In this document: piece after piece, positions 15,001 through 23,886 of the stretch
Position numbering within the stretch: the stretch's first letter is position 1
How the letters are laid out: the number at the start of each line of letters is the position of its first letter
Assembly (NCBI GenBank): GCA_030063045.1
Contig: JAQSEB010000111.1
Span: 1,302,001-1,366,000 of the forward strand
Length of the DNA stretch: 64,000 bases
Direction of reading: 5' to 3'
Source: Pratylenchus scribneri
Lineage: Eukaryota; Nematoda; Chromadorea; Rhabditida; Pratylenchidae
The notes under the pieces: generated by a model
The model's input: the letters and a program-made list of their open reading frames with translations, nothing else
What the model was told of the DNA's origin: nothing
Database searches by the model: none
Made by a program: the position numbers and the translations under genes

Positions 15001-15396
15001 AAATAAAATTTTTAGTGCATTTTCTTAGTTAGTTCCATAAAGCTCAAAAAATCTGCTATAATCTTTTTTCAAAAAATATCTAAATAAAGGAATTTAGACC
15101 CATCTCTAATTTTCCCAATTAGGATTGAAAAATAATTCCCCAAGAGTAATTAAAAGAGGTTATACGGTAATAGAAGGCTCTAAAGCTAATAAATAAAAGT
15201 GCGAAAGTCTTAGGAACCGGACATTGGTGACAATCCCCATTCTCTAATCTCAATTCCATCAATTCATTTTCAGTGCGCAATGTGGACAATGTGGCCATTG
15301 CAATTTTGGAAGTGGAAGTGGAATATTCGAATCGATTGATGCAAGAAATTAGGGATGCAATTGATTCGGCCGATGATGGAATTGTTGAAGTTTAAA
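3024..15396 (+). CDS. mks-5: RPGRIP1L / MKS-5-like ciliary transition-zone protein
   Basis: A multi-exon gene. The N-terminus (3024-3149) resembles the RPGRIP1-family start, with RSELEDRFHSVFDEVQTLKQ. Long coiled-coil exons follow (for example 3962-4060, 4697-4919, 5750-6047, 6437-6532, 6581-6748). A first C2 domain lies in exons 7143-7294, 7345-7413 and 7457-7573 and includes FDFELQTSKLANGPE and DLFIHYLQT, typical of the C2-C2_1 domain. A second C2 spans 10667-10921, 11020-11193 and 11287-11455+, with YVAYEFFTFPVN and ending in IFWKFAYL as in RPGRIP1L. An acidic low-complexity region (11762-13740) precedes a C-terminal C2-like domain (14093-15396, with VQIRVGKLRLLEHSS). Known RPGRIP1L/MKS-5 proteins assemble the ciliary transition zone; in C. 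elegans this is a sensory-neuron role. Exons at about 3495-3560 and 4290-4560 are uncertain, because their frames do not join neatly. The gene holds a foldback element, a mariner element and a nested antisense gene in introns. Confidence 0.82.
4985..5600. mobile_element. Foldback / MITE element with ~270-bp inverted arms
   Basis: The left arm (4985-5257) is nearly the reverse complement of the right arm (5330-5600), leaving a loop of about 72 bases. The arms are so alike that both read the same peptide from opposite strands (minus 4953-5171, plus 5416-5619), so these open frames are a by-product of the palindrome. It sits in an intron between two coiled-coil exons of the RPGRIP1L-like gene. 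I see no transposase. Confidence 0.75.
7731..9007 (-). mobile_element. Tc1/mariner-superfamily element with intact TIRs
   Basis: The element is 1277 bp. Its ends are perfect inverted repeats of about 30 bp, starting CAGGGTGCGCCAAAAGTAAC and extending through CACTTT. The target TA is duplicated at 7729-7730 and 9008-9009. It lies in an intron of the RPGRIP1L-like gene between the first-C2 exons at 7573 and 9222. The internal transposase is degenerate (separate entry), so this copy is probably immobile on its own. The matching termini suggest fairly recent insertion. Confidence 0.9.
7847..8650 (-). pseudogene. Broken Tc1/mariner transposase remnant
   Basis: Read from 8650 downward, the frame begins with an HTH-like segment (RVKRNPRISMRKVARETGIS) and continues to YKLQKVQFLNEQNKKVRVQR and LFFDEN, the usual place of the first catalytic aspartate of IS630/Tc1 transposases. 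The rest is spread over other frames. The C-terminal end, at 8053-7850, contains YSFLAILEARACAKPHKNLE and ends near FPKRLRLCIKAKGGHFE, which is typical of this family. At least two frame breaks separate these pieces, so it is a pseudogene. Confidence 0.8.
9405..9749 (-). CDS. Small secreted peptide precursor (neuropeptide-like), nested antisense
   Basis: Three exons read on the minus strand: start ATG at about 9749, then a signal-peptide exon at about 9632-9577, then a terminal exon at about 9530-9405. The predicted precursor is about 68 residues. It has a clear signal peptide (core LVLLFAICCVAMLVEQASA). The mature part starts QYYGYYPYYYGYGKR, with a dibasic KR site, and is followed by a G/A-rich peptide ending QQFRF. 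Tyr/Gly-rich peptides cut at KR are typical of nematode NLP-type precursors, which include neuropeptides and antimicrobial-like peptides; which kind this is cannot be told. A TATA box lies upstream near 9845-9853. The gene sits wholly in an intron of the RPGRIP1L-like gene, on the other strand. Confidence 0.72.
9843..9855 (-). promoter_or_regulatory. TATA box of the nested peptide gene
   Basis: On the minus strand the sequence reads CTATAAATATTG, about 100 bases upstream of the ATG at 9749. Its position and orientation fit a core promoter for the small secreted-peptide gene. Confidence 0.5.
12320..12490. repeat. Dispersed repeat, copy 1 of 2
   Basis: The stretch contains TTTGAGAAAAT followed by A/T-rich sequence, CAAAAATAGGAGAAA and a run of AAACCGAAA-like motifs. 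The same order of motifs occurs at 41935-42110. This copy lies in an intron of the RPGRIP1L-like gene, just before the acidic exon at about 12541. Confidence 0.5.
13105..13300. repeat. MITE-like repeat with CGATAGATCTCGTCGAG core
   Basis: It contains TATACCCATTCGATAGATCT and nearby AGACCCTCAAATCCTATAGC. The same motifs occur in the fuller inverted-repeat copy at 60720-61035, and partial relatives occur at 14465-14585, 17045-17400 and 63380-63510. It lies in an intron of the RPGRIP1L-like gene. Confidence 0.55.
14937..15174. repeat. MITE-like element, TACCGTA family (copy 1)
   Basis: It begins with a CTCTTTTAAATTCCCATCCT-like end and closes with GAGGTTATACGGTAAT, so the ends are an imperfect inverted repeat. 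The interior has GCATTTTCTTAGTTAG, AAAAAATCTGCTATAAT and GAAAAATAATTCCCCA, all shared with copies at 26655-26882, 44214-44462 and 44869-45092. It sits in the last intron of the RPGRIP1L-like gene. Confidence 0.65.
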
Positions 15397-15970
15397 ATTA
15401 AAGATCATAATTATGAAAATATTTTTTGATTAAATAATTTTAAAAACATTTTAAAGTTTCATTATAACTAGCTCAGTCGATTTGCTCCGCTAGTAGAGTA
15501 GAGATCATTCATTATATGTTATATCCGGAACAAACAGCTCAGAAATCGGCCAATCCCGACCCGAGTTACATTTTTTTACGTTGAACCCCTTTTATTTTAT
15601 AGCAAACTTGTCATAGTTGATCCAAAAATAAAAAGTTTTGAAATGTGATATTTTCGAGTTTATGTTTGTTGTTTAATGTTTATTTATTTTATAGAAGAAT
15701 TTGATGAGCATTTGAAAATGTGGCTCGAAAAGCAGTAGGACTGCCTGTTGCGAATAAATTATAAATTTATAATATAAATCGATAAATTGGCTTGCCCATC
15801 TCCCACCATTGTCCTATTCATTTCCAAATTTCCATTTTTACTTTCCCAGTTCCCACTATTTAATCTCTACTAATAATAGTTTGTTTACTTTCCATTTTCC
15901 AGAAATAAATTATACAACAAAAAGCAAAACAAATTTGATTTAATTAAAAACAATCGCCAACATCAACAAA
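15397..15970. other. Intergenic region, contents unexplained
   Basis: Between the RPGRIP1L-like stop and the DXO start there is one higher-GC patch at about 15465-15600. It includes AACTAGCTCAGTCGATTTGC, which recalls a tRNA A box, but no B box follows. I see no gene here. The DXO promoter should lie in the last 200 bases. Confidence 0.3.
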
Positions 15971-17780
15971 ATGTCAATTTCAGCGATTGCAGCGGATTAT
16001 AAATCAATCGAGAAACCGAAATATGCAGTTGGTGAGTATTAATAAATTATAAAGATTTCAATGTCCAAATTGTTTTAGAATGTGTCGATGAATTTTCACT
16101 GGACCAAAATGCAAATTTGGAATTGGGCCGCAGTGAGGCAAAGTATATTTACAAGGAAATGATTGGCAAAAATGTGCGAATCGATATGCTCAAAGGAATG
16201 GACGAACAAGTTGGAAAGCGTCGAAATGAAAGTTGGCAAAATTTAAATAAAATTTTATTCATTTTTCATGTTCAGGTTTGGACAAAATTTTCCATTGGTT
16301 GATGGAGAAGGCAGCAACGAATTCCATTTTGAAAGAAGCATTGAATGGATGCGATTTTGTTTGCCGCCGTGGTCCACTTTCGCGCATTGCGGCCTCACCA
16401 TATTCGAAGAGCGGTGAATTTGATGAAGGCCAAAGAATTATTTGCACCAAATATAAGGGTAAATTAATATTTTTTGTAAATTTTTTAGCACAAAATTTTA
16501 TTTTTTGTAGGAATTTATTTTATGCGCGAATTTGGTGACAAAACGGAAGAGGAAAAAAATGAGAAAATGGGCGAATTCCAATTGAAAATGTGCTATTTGG
16601 GCCGCAAATTCGAGCAAATTATGACCAGCAATGATCCGAACAAAGCACCAAATGCGGATGAAGTGGTCGATCCAAATGCAGAATTCAACGGAATGTTCAA
16701 GGGTAAATAAAATTCAAATTAAATTAAATAAAAAATATTTTTTCAGCCACATTGACCACCAAAAATCGACCATTGAACATTTTATGCTCTGCAGAAATTG
16801 ATGGAATTCTGAAAGGAGTCGGTGAAAAGGATGAATTCGTTGAGCTGAAAACGCAAATTCGACGAATGGGCCACGGACGCAATTTCATCAATAAAGGTAA
16901 AAATTTAAATAAATTATTTAAATATTTATTTTTTGCAGCCGTCAAATGGTATTTCCAATCGCATTTAATCGGGATCAAACGTTTTGTGGTTGGCTATCAT
17001 GACAATTGTGAGTAAAATTTAATTAATTAAGGATATTAATTTTTTACCCAAAAATAATTTTTCCCCGAAAAAGTAGTTTTTGATTTCTATTAAATCAGAA
17101 ACCGGTCTTAGACCTTAAATTTTACCAATTTGTAGATTTCATCGAGGCGAATCGAATGCTATATAAAATCTAGGTCTTGGCCCAAAATTAAAGTGTCTAA
17201 ACCAAAAACTGTATTTACGGTTTAAACGGTTTAACTCATTCAGTTTCGATTTAAACTAAGAAATTTATATATCAAAAGACTCGTCTCGATGAGATGTGAG
17301 ATCCATAAATTGGTATAAGTTTATAGGGTTTAAAACCGATTTCCGATTTATTGGAAGTCAAAAACTACTTTTGGGTAAAAATATTTTTTCGGTAAAAAAT
17401 TACTCATTAATTAATTAATCCGAAATTATTGTTTTTTAGTCATTATGAACAAAGTGGACTTTTTCACATTGGACCAATTGGTGGAAATTTGTGGTGGTCG
17501 TCAATGCCCTTGGAATGTGGAAATTTGCCTCAATTTTTTGCATGCATTTTTGGAGAAAATCAAAGCAGAATTGGATGGAATTCCGGAGGGCACAATTTTG
17601 GTTGTGGAACGCCCAAAATTTGGCCATGAATTCCATTTTACTCCAATTGAAAAGGACAATGAAGATTATGAGAAATATAAGGTGAAATAAAAATAATAAT
17701 TAAATTAAAAATAATTATTTAAGGTAATCAGTGATGAATTCAATGCGCATGGATGGAAGGAGGAAAAGGAGGAGGAATGA
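15971..17780 (+). CDS. dom-3: DXO/Dom3Z (RAI1-family) decapping exonuclease
   Basis: Exons begin at the ATG at 15971 (MSISAIAADYKSIEKPKYAV), continue through about 16079-16700, 16747-16896, 16939-17009 and 17440-17682, and end at the TGA at 17778-17780. Conserved RAI1-like motifs appear in order: CYLGRKFEQI, RPLNILCSAEIDGI, FVELKTQIRRMG and KWYFQSHLIGIKRFVVGYHD. The EIDG and ELKT acidic residues are the metal-binding active-site positions of the family. DXO enzymes remove incomplete or non-canonical (for example NAD) caps and degrade the RNA 5'-3'; that activity is inferred from the family. The intron at 17009-17440 carries a MITE-like inverted repeat. The C-terminus is acidic and rich in Lys/Glu. 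Confidence 0.9.
17045..17398. repeat. MITE-like inverted repeat in the DXO intron
   Basis: The left end reads ACCCAAAAATAATTTTTCCC with AGTAGTTTTTGATTTCTATT. The right end has AAGTCAAAAACTACTTTTGG and a matching AT tail. Inside are TTTCATCGAGGCGAATCG and GTCTCGATGAGATGTGAGAT, related to the CGATAGATCTCGTC motif of other copies in the window. Confidence 0.6.
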
Positions 17781-18046
17781 ATGCAATTTGAGGAGAAAGG
17801 AATGCTGAGACATGAGATGAAATTGAATAATTCAATGAATTGGAATTACATTTTTTATTATATTTTTATTCAGGGAAATTCATTTTAACAATGAAGCAAT
17901 TTATTACATTTATATACACAATTTACACATATTGTTGTTGCTTTTACATTTTTGAATTGGAATAAAAAAATTACATATAAATATTCACTTTATAACAAAT
18001 TAAAGAGGCTTAAAATAGACAAAATAAATATACATTTCAATTATTT

Positions 18047-21000
18047 TCATGATTTATTTTTGGCATTTTTCTCCTCATCATCATCTCCTCCTGTGCCAAT
18101 TTGGACGGCATCAAGGTCGATTCCTTTGGTTTCTGGTAACCAAAAATAGGAGACAAATAAATTTGTGGTTCCCAATGAGAAAACTGCCAAATAGGCACTG
18201 GAACTCCACAATTCATTGAGGAAGATAAACTTAAATCAAAAATAAAGAATTTAATCTAAAAATAATTGAATAATAGTGGCCATATCTTTTTGTTTTAACT
18301 TATTTCATTTTATTATCATTAATATTGGAATTGGAAAGGTCAAGGAGGTTTTGATTAATAAGGATCCTTTGCCCAAACCCCAAACTAATTATTCAAATTC
18401 ACTAATTAAAATAAAATTTCTTACCGCGGGGGAAAAGAACGCCCCAAATCGTGCAATCATTGAGCAGGAAGCCAAAGAGGAAGCTCGCATTTGGGTTGGC
18501 ATCGATTCAACGGCACATAAATAGTTGGCGTCCCAAGTATATTCGAGGAATGTTATGCCCACAAAATTGGCCAACAAAATTATTGGACCCTGGAAAAACG
18601 GAATGAATTTATTATCGGATATTAATTTACAACATTATATTGGAAAATGTCCAGCGAAGTGAGTAGGAGGAAGCAAAGGCAAACAACGGATTGGGATGTT
18701 TGGTGCAAAAGGCGACGAGAAAATGAAGGCCAACAAGTGTCGAGAAGAAGGAGGAACTAAAAATGTTTTGGCAAAAAAGATGCCCCAAAAATATGGGAAT
18801 ATTTGGATAAAAAGATAATGCCCAAAAATGATAGGGGCGACTTACGAATTTGGAACAAATTATTGGCACAGAAAGGAGCCATTGATTCATGAAAAGATCG
18901 CCCGAAATTCTTGAGCTATTCAAATCGACGGAATAGGAGGAAAGTGCCGAACTAAACCACATTGTCCAGAGGACCAAAAGACGGCCGAATAAATCACGAT
19001 CTTTGATTATTTTACTGAAATTTAATAGAATAATTCATAATAATATGAAAATTTATTTGATTGAAAATGCCCTTCTCTTAATTACGGAAAATTTTGATTG
19101 CAATGCCTTTCACCAAATTCAAATAACCTAACTAAATCCTTCTTGGTAAATTACCGGAATTTTGGTCGTTTTTCGCTTTGTTCGGCATGTACAACTGGGA
19201 CATATTGAGCCCCTCCAATGCGTGCCATCCACATTTCACTACTGCGCATCGCCTCCAATTGGCCTTTGCTGTGTAACCAAGTAGGACTTTCGGGAATGAG
19301 GAAGGCGAGAATGAGCAAAGCTGGCAAACAAACACAAGCAATTGAAATGCTGGCCGAACGCCAATCGGGGTACAGAAAACAAAGTGAGGTGAGAAGAAGA
19401 CGGGAAAAGCCCTGTGGAATTATTGAATTTATTAAATTGGATGGAAAGATAGTATGGATTCTGATTTTGATTAGAGTAGAAATTAAATATCATCAAATTT
19501 GTTCAAAATCTTTTCAGCAAATTTTTATGTTATTTTTACCTTTTCCCAATTAAACACTAATAAAATGACAAACCCAATTGCAAAATGTGCGTAGATAAAT
19601 GCGGCATTCAGGCGGAATTATTTCCATTGCCAGTGTGGCCAACACAACTTTTGATGCGCCAATCAGAAAGCAAAGGAAAAAGCGGGAAAACAACAAAACT
19701 TCGGTGGTTTGCGAAAGGGCAGATGCAGCCAGAGTGAAAATAGCCGAGGCAAATGTGGCAAGTCCAACTGGTTTACGGCCAAATCGATCGGAAAGAGGGG
19801 CCAAAAATACAGTGCCCAAGAGAATGCCACCAAATTGGACCTTTAAAAATTTGTAAAAATTTTTCTTGAAAAATTTAGCTTTGAGTTTTAATATGACCAT
19901 CCTTTTCCAAAGAACATGAATGGCTTTTTTAATTATAAGGCACAATTAAGATAAGCTACTAATTTAATGATCACAGAATAAGAGAAACTTACAATTAAAA
20001 AGCAAAAAAAAGACAATTTATATTTATAATTATAAAGCAGAGTAGGATACTAATAATTTAATACAAATTACAAATTAGAATTACAATTACAAATCAGAGC
20101 AAATTACAATTATAAATCAGAATGGGGCAATTACAATTACAAATCAGAATAGTGCAATTACAATTACAAATCAGAATGGGGCAATTACAATTACAAATCA
20201 GAATAGTGCAATTACAATTACAAATCAGAATAGTGCAATTACAATTACAAATCAGAATAGTGCAATTACAATTACAAATCAGAATGGGGCAATTACAATT
20301 ACAAATCAGAATAGTGCAATTATAATTACAAATCAGAATAGTGCAATTACAATTACAATCAGAATGGGGCAATTACAATTACAAATCAGAATAGTGCAAT
20401 TACAATTACAAATCAGAATAGTGCAATTACAATTACAAATCAGAATAGTGCAATTACAATTACAAATCAGAATGGGGCAATTACAATTACAAATCAGAAT
20501 AGTGCAATTACAATTACAAATCAGAATAGTGCAAATTACAAATACAAATCAGAATAGTGCAAATTACAATTACAAATCAGAATGGGGCAATTACAATTAC
20601 AAATCAGAATGGGGCAATTACAATTACAAATCAGAATAGTGCAATTACAATTACAAATCAGAATAGTGCAAATTACAATTACAAATCAGAATAGTGCAAA
20701 TTACAATTACAAATCAGAATGGGGCAATTACAATTACAAATCAGAATGAGGCAATTATAATTACAAATCAGAATAGTGCAATTACAATTACAATCAGAAT
20801 AACATTGTTTTTAAAATAGTAACTAACTTTCCAAGGAGTATGATGTCTTTTTTTAATTTTTACCTATGATCCTATGAAGCAAGAAGTACATATATTAATT
20901 TGAAATCAAAATTTAAAATATTAATTATTTTTCAATAGCATTACAATTTATTGCAATATAATCAATTACCTGGCTATATAATGCCCTCATATAGGCGCCG

Positions 21001-21291
21001 TAACCGCAAATCCAATCGAATTCAAGGGCGGATGAGCCAAAAGGACTTGGTTCGAATTCCAAAAATTGTTGTGGGCATTCAGCATAAACCGGGCATTTCT
21101 TCTCGAATGGGACTGAAATAGAGTCGAATTCATTCATGTTGGACATTTCCAAAGCTGCAGTCGAATTTGATTGGCATCGCCAACGGGGCGTGAAATTCGA
21201 GAAAATGGCGAACAACATTTGTGCCGATAAAAAGTTGACAAATTGCCAAACTATGAGGACAAGGACGTGAAATCGGTTGAAGGAGGCTGAC
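18047..21291 (-). CDS. SLC22-like (organic cation/anion) MFS transporter
   Basis: Seven exons on the minus strand: about 21291-20970, 19842-19556, 19413-19157, 19014-18845, 18757-18650, 18593-18426 and 18229-18047. The N-terminal exon has a TM segment, then a cysteine-containing extracellular loop, as SLC22 members do. The second exon carries the MFS signature LSDRFGRKPVGLATF. Later exons have LIPESPTWLHSKGQLEAMRS, ESMPTQMRASSLASCSMIAR and the end motif FWLPETKGIDLDAV, all characteristic SLC22 positions. SLC22 proteins move organic ions and carnitine-like solutes across the plasma membrane; the substrate here is unknown. The large first intron (20969-19843) holds a 27-bp minisatellite. The fifth exon boundary is less certain than the others. 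Confidence 0.85.
20095..20800. repeat. 27-bp minisatellite (about 25 copies)
   Basis: The unit is CAATTACAATTACAAATCAG followed by AATAGTG or AATGGGG. Two alternating unit types and a few shortened units are visible. Because 27 is divisible by three and the unit lacks stops in several frames, long open frames run through it on both strands (for example minus 20094-20372, plus 20364-20639). It lies in the first intron of the SLC22-like gene, so these frames are not taken as genes. Confidence 0.9.
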
Positions 21292-21748
21292 ATTTTCGCC
21301 GTTTCAATTATGAGTGAATTAATTTAATCAGCAGAGGGAACTAATTTCTTTTGGAATGTCTGTCTTTCTTCCTCTTGGACTTTGTATCGAAAATGATAAT
21401 TGCGAACAGCAACGAATCATTCTTCCCCTTTTTCAGCCGATTATTTTGTGGTTTTGAAGCTTTTATGAATTGATTTTTGATGCTGATAAGCCAGAAAACT
21501 CTTAAGAGAACGAAAATTCGCCTCATAAATTTTCCATTGGACATATGTAATCGGTTTGTGCATGGCCATCATATGAATTAAATGGAAAGGAATAAAAATT
21601 GAAAACTGATAAAAATGAGAAATTTTGGGGAATCAAAATGAATGGTAGAGCCGAGTGAATAGAAATATCGAAAATATTTGACAAATATAAAAGAATATTA
21701 TCATTCATAATTGTCAAATGTCAATTAATGTTAATGATGTTCGAATAC

Positions 21749-21763
21749 AAAAAAATGCAAAAA
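21749..21763 (-). terminator. Pol III T-run terminators of the RNase MRP RNA gene
   Basis: Directly after the P1 3' strand the minus strand has T5 and, three bases on, T7, which gives a main and a backup stop. Confidence 0.7.
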
Positions 21764-22064
21764 GTTGGTGGTGACGGCGTGGTAAGCCCTATTCTGTGTT
21801 CGCGACATTACTTTGTGCTTCGATGAACATCGAGCGCTCCCTTTCCAATGTTTAAAGCAATCAGGCTCTTCCCTTTGGGGGTATCATGGCCCTTCTCGAT
21901 CGCCCAAGGGCCCCAACAACTGGGATTTTTGCTCTCGACTGCACGCCACTAGGCGTGGACTCTTTCAGCCGCAGGTCCAGGGACTTTCCTCAGAACATTT
22001 TTAAGCAGCCACCAATTTGGGCTGGTCCGTCGTTCCGATTTATCGCCCACGCCATCACCACATG
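21764..22064 (-). ncRNA. mrpr-1: RNase MRP RNA
   Basis: The minus strand has the MRP/P core. GAGGAAAGTCCCTGGACC is the CR-I/P4 strand, close to the human RMRP form. It is followed by AAAGAGTCCACG, in the place of the RMRP AGAGTGCCACG segment. Near the 3' end, ACACAGAATAGGGCTTACC is CR-V, and AAGTCCC can pair with AGGGCTT to form P4. The ends pair: GGTGATGGCGTGG (22060-22048) with CCACGCCGTCACC (21782-21770), a 13-bp P1 helix with one G-U wobble. A T5 run (21763-21759) follows directly, as in a Pol III terminator. Upstream there is a TATA box at 22087-22094 and an element shared with the RNase P RNA gene. RNase MRP processes rRNA precursors. The length of about 300 nt is normal. Confidence 0.85.
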
Positions 22065-22086
22065 GAATGGACAAATTCTCTTCTCC

Positions 22087-22134
22087 ATTATATAGAATAG
22101 AGGGCTTCTCGCTGGGAAATGTTTATGGGAAGCA
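22087..22134 (-). promoter_or_regulatory. Pol III type 3 promoter of the RNase MRP RNA gene (PSE-like element and TATA)
   Basis: On the minus strand TGCTTCCCATAAA (22134-22122) is followed 27 bases later by TATATAAT (22094-22087), and then about 23 bases to the mapped RNA 5' end. The same 13-mer and the same 27-base gap occur upstream of the RNase P RNA gene. Confidence 0.75.
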
Positions 22135-22328
22135 GGCAGGCAATGGAAGAGAACTGGCGAATTTATTGTATTCTCTCTTTATTTCTTTTTCTGTCTAATC
22201 TACTGCCTTTGGTTAAGTTAAAGCAAATTGAGGGATAACAAAATAATTCATTATTATTATTGGGCCACATGGCCTTATTGCTCTTATCTTTCATTAAATT
22301 TATTTAATAAATTTTGAAAATATAATCC

Positions 22329-22338
22329 AAAAAAAAAA
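22329..22338 (-). terminator. Pol III T-run terminator of the RNase P RNA gene
   Basis: Ten consecutive T residues on the minus strand follow the P1 3' strand within a few bases. Confidence 0.8.
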
Positions 22339-22339
22339 G

Positions 22340-22668
22340 ATTGGGCTTGGCTGGAGAGTAGTCTGAATTGTGTTTGGTCGGGATGATCGAACTCAAATTT
22401 AGCTGGCACCGACACTGTCTCCCAATGCCAACCCGAGACGGGATCAGCTATTGTTGGCCTCCTGTCCCATTGTCCCGGGCCAGCAGTCGGCCAAAACGAA
22501 GGCCTTTTTCTAGTACAGCGCCAACCTCTCTTGAGGCTTCCCCTTCTAGGCAGTGGATGCACCAAATGAATGGTGGGGCCATTTCTCAGACCTTCCCAGG
22601 AATTTGTTTTATTAGGCGACTGGGCGCCTTTTCGTCATTCCTCGCGGTCCCCTTCCAGCCAAGCACTG
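22340..22668 (-). ncRNA. rpr-1: Nuclear RNase P RNA
   Basis: On the minus strand CTGGGAAGGTCTGAGA matches CR-I of eukaryotic RNase P RNA. The 3' end carries CAATTCAGACTACTCTCC, the CR-V sequence also present at the 3' end of human H1 RNA. GGTCTGA and TCAGACT form helix P4. Between them GGGAGACAGTG fits the CR-IV region. P1 is a perfect 10-bp pairing of GCTTGGCTGG (22664-22655) with CCAGCCAAGC near 22354-22345. A run of ten T residues at 22338-22329 ends the gene. The RNA cleaves pre-tRNA 5' leaders. GC content stands well above the surrounding AT-rich DNA. I see no protein-coding alternative in the long frames of this island. Confidence 0.92.
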
Positions 22669-22691
22669 ACTCCGCTGCAAATTTTTTCTCT

Positions 22692-22739
22692 TTATATATG
22701 AAAAGACACATTCAACCAAAAATTTATTTATGGGAAGCA
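22692..22739 (-). promoter_or_regulatory. Pol III type 3 promoter of the RNase P RNA gene (PSE-like element and TATA)
   Basis: The minus strand reads TGCTTCCCATAAA (22739-22727), then 27 bases, then a TATATAAA box (22699-22692), about 25 bases before the P1 helix starts. It matches the layout upstream of the neighbouring RNase MRP RNA gene. Confidence 0.75.
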
Positions 22740-22896
22740 AATGAGCGATGGATTAAAAGATGAAAAAGACTTGAAAAATATGATTAGAGATATGATGAAA
22801 ATTAAAATTAAACAATTAAAATAAATATTAAAAAACATTTAAAAATGTGAAATATTTTGCCAAATAATAAAAATATATTCTCCCATCTTATTTCCA

Positions 22897-23886
22897 TTAT
22901 ATTTGACCATTTCCCAGCATTTGTGGATTGGCCATAAATTCACGTCCACTGCGCGGTTTTCCATTCACATAAATCACAAAATCGCCATAATTTCCGTAAT
23001 TTTGTGTTGTCGATTTGGTTGGCGGTGGGACGGTGGAATTTGGGGAGGTTGGACCATTTTCACTGATCTTTTGGAGGGCGACGGCAAAAATTGATGAGGA
23101 TGAAAATGCCATGGAAATAACTGTAAAAATTAATTTAAAATAATCCAATAAAAATATCCCATTTTTTTACTTTTTTGTTTCTCCTCCAATTTGGCCATTT
23201 CCCTTTTCAATTGTGCCTCTTTGGATGCAATTTCTTCTCGCAATTGTCCATTCAAATTGATCGACCAATTCAATTTGCTTTTTATGCTTTCCAATTCCAA
23301 AATGTGCAAATCATTTGCCTCCTTTTGTGCACTTTCGAATTTGTCCTAAAATTCAAAAATACAATGGAATACGGACGATTATTGAAAGATTGTACCAATC
23401 GAATCCAAAGCCAATATCCAATTACCAAATTGGCCAGAATGATCACCAAAAGTATCAAGGCAAAAATTGCGCAAAAACATTTTCGGCATTTTTCATTGCC
23501 AAATTTATTCCCGTAAGTGGTTTTCATGCTTTGTTGATTGCCTCGAAGTTTGAGTGAATTCAATGGAATTGGCGAGCTAATGGAAATGACAAAAGGCGGT
23601 GAAGGAGGCGATTGGAAATGTCTGAAAATAATTTGGAATAATTTAAATATTCTGAGAGTATTGTTTACCCTCTTTCCGTTAACCGTCCATGTTGCCCAAA
23701 AGAATTTGTTGCCAATTTATTATGGCCATCAATAGATTGAGGCGAAGGAAGAAGCGAAGAAAAATTTGGCGATTTTCGTTCTGCAGCAACATTTTGATGA
23801 TCGGGCAAAAATGTATTTTGGGATGAAGGAGAGGAAGAAGCGGTGGTTGGAAAACCGATGGATGGAGATGAAGAATTAGAATTCAT
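22897..23886 (-). CDS. Type II single-pass membrane protein with coiled coil, unknown function
   Basis: Four exons on the minus strand: 23886-about 23668, about 23622-23394, about 23344-23172 and about 23121-22897. The Ser/Pro-rich N-terminus (about 73 residues) is followed by a basic stretch with GNEKCRKCF and a strong TM segment (ILLVIILANLVIGYWLW). Next comes a coiled coil with Leu/Glu heptads (for example QLREEIASKEAQLKREMAKL), and a C-terminal part with NYGNYGDFVIYVNGKP. The topology suggests a cytoplasmic N-terminus and an outer or lumenal coiled coil. I do not recognise the family. The splice from the TM exon to the coiled-coil exon uses GT-AG and keeps frame. Confidence 0.6.

Noticed and set aside
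20094..20639. Long open frames encoding Gln/Leu/Ile- or Cys/Asn-rich repeats
   Set aside because: They are produced by the 27-bp minisatellite in an intron; there is no start context, splice partner or family.
22284..22763. Open frames of 93-131 codons in the GC-rich island
   Set aside because: The island is explained by the RNase P RNA with its P1, P4 and CR-V; the frames have no protein similarity.
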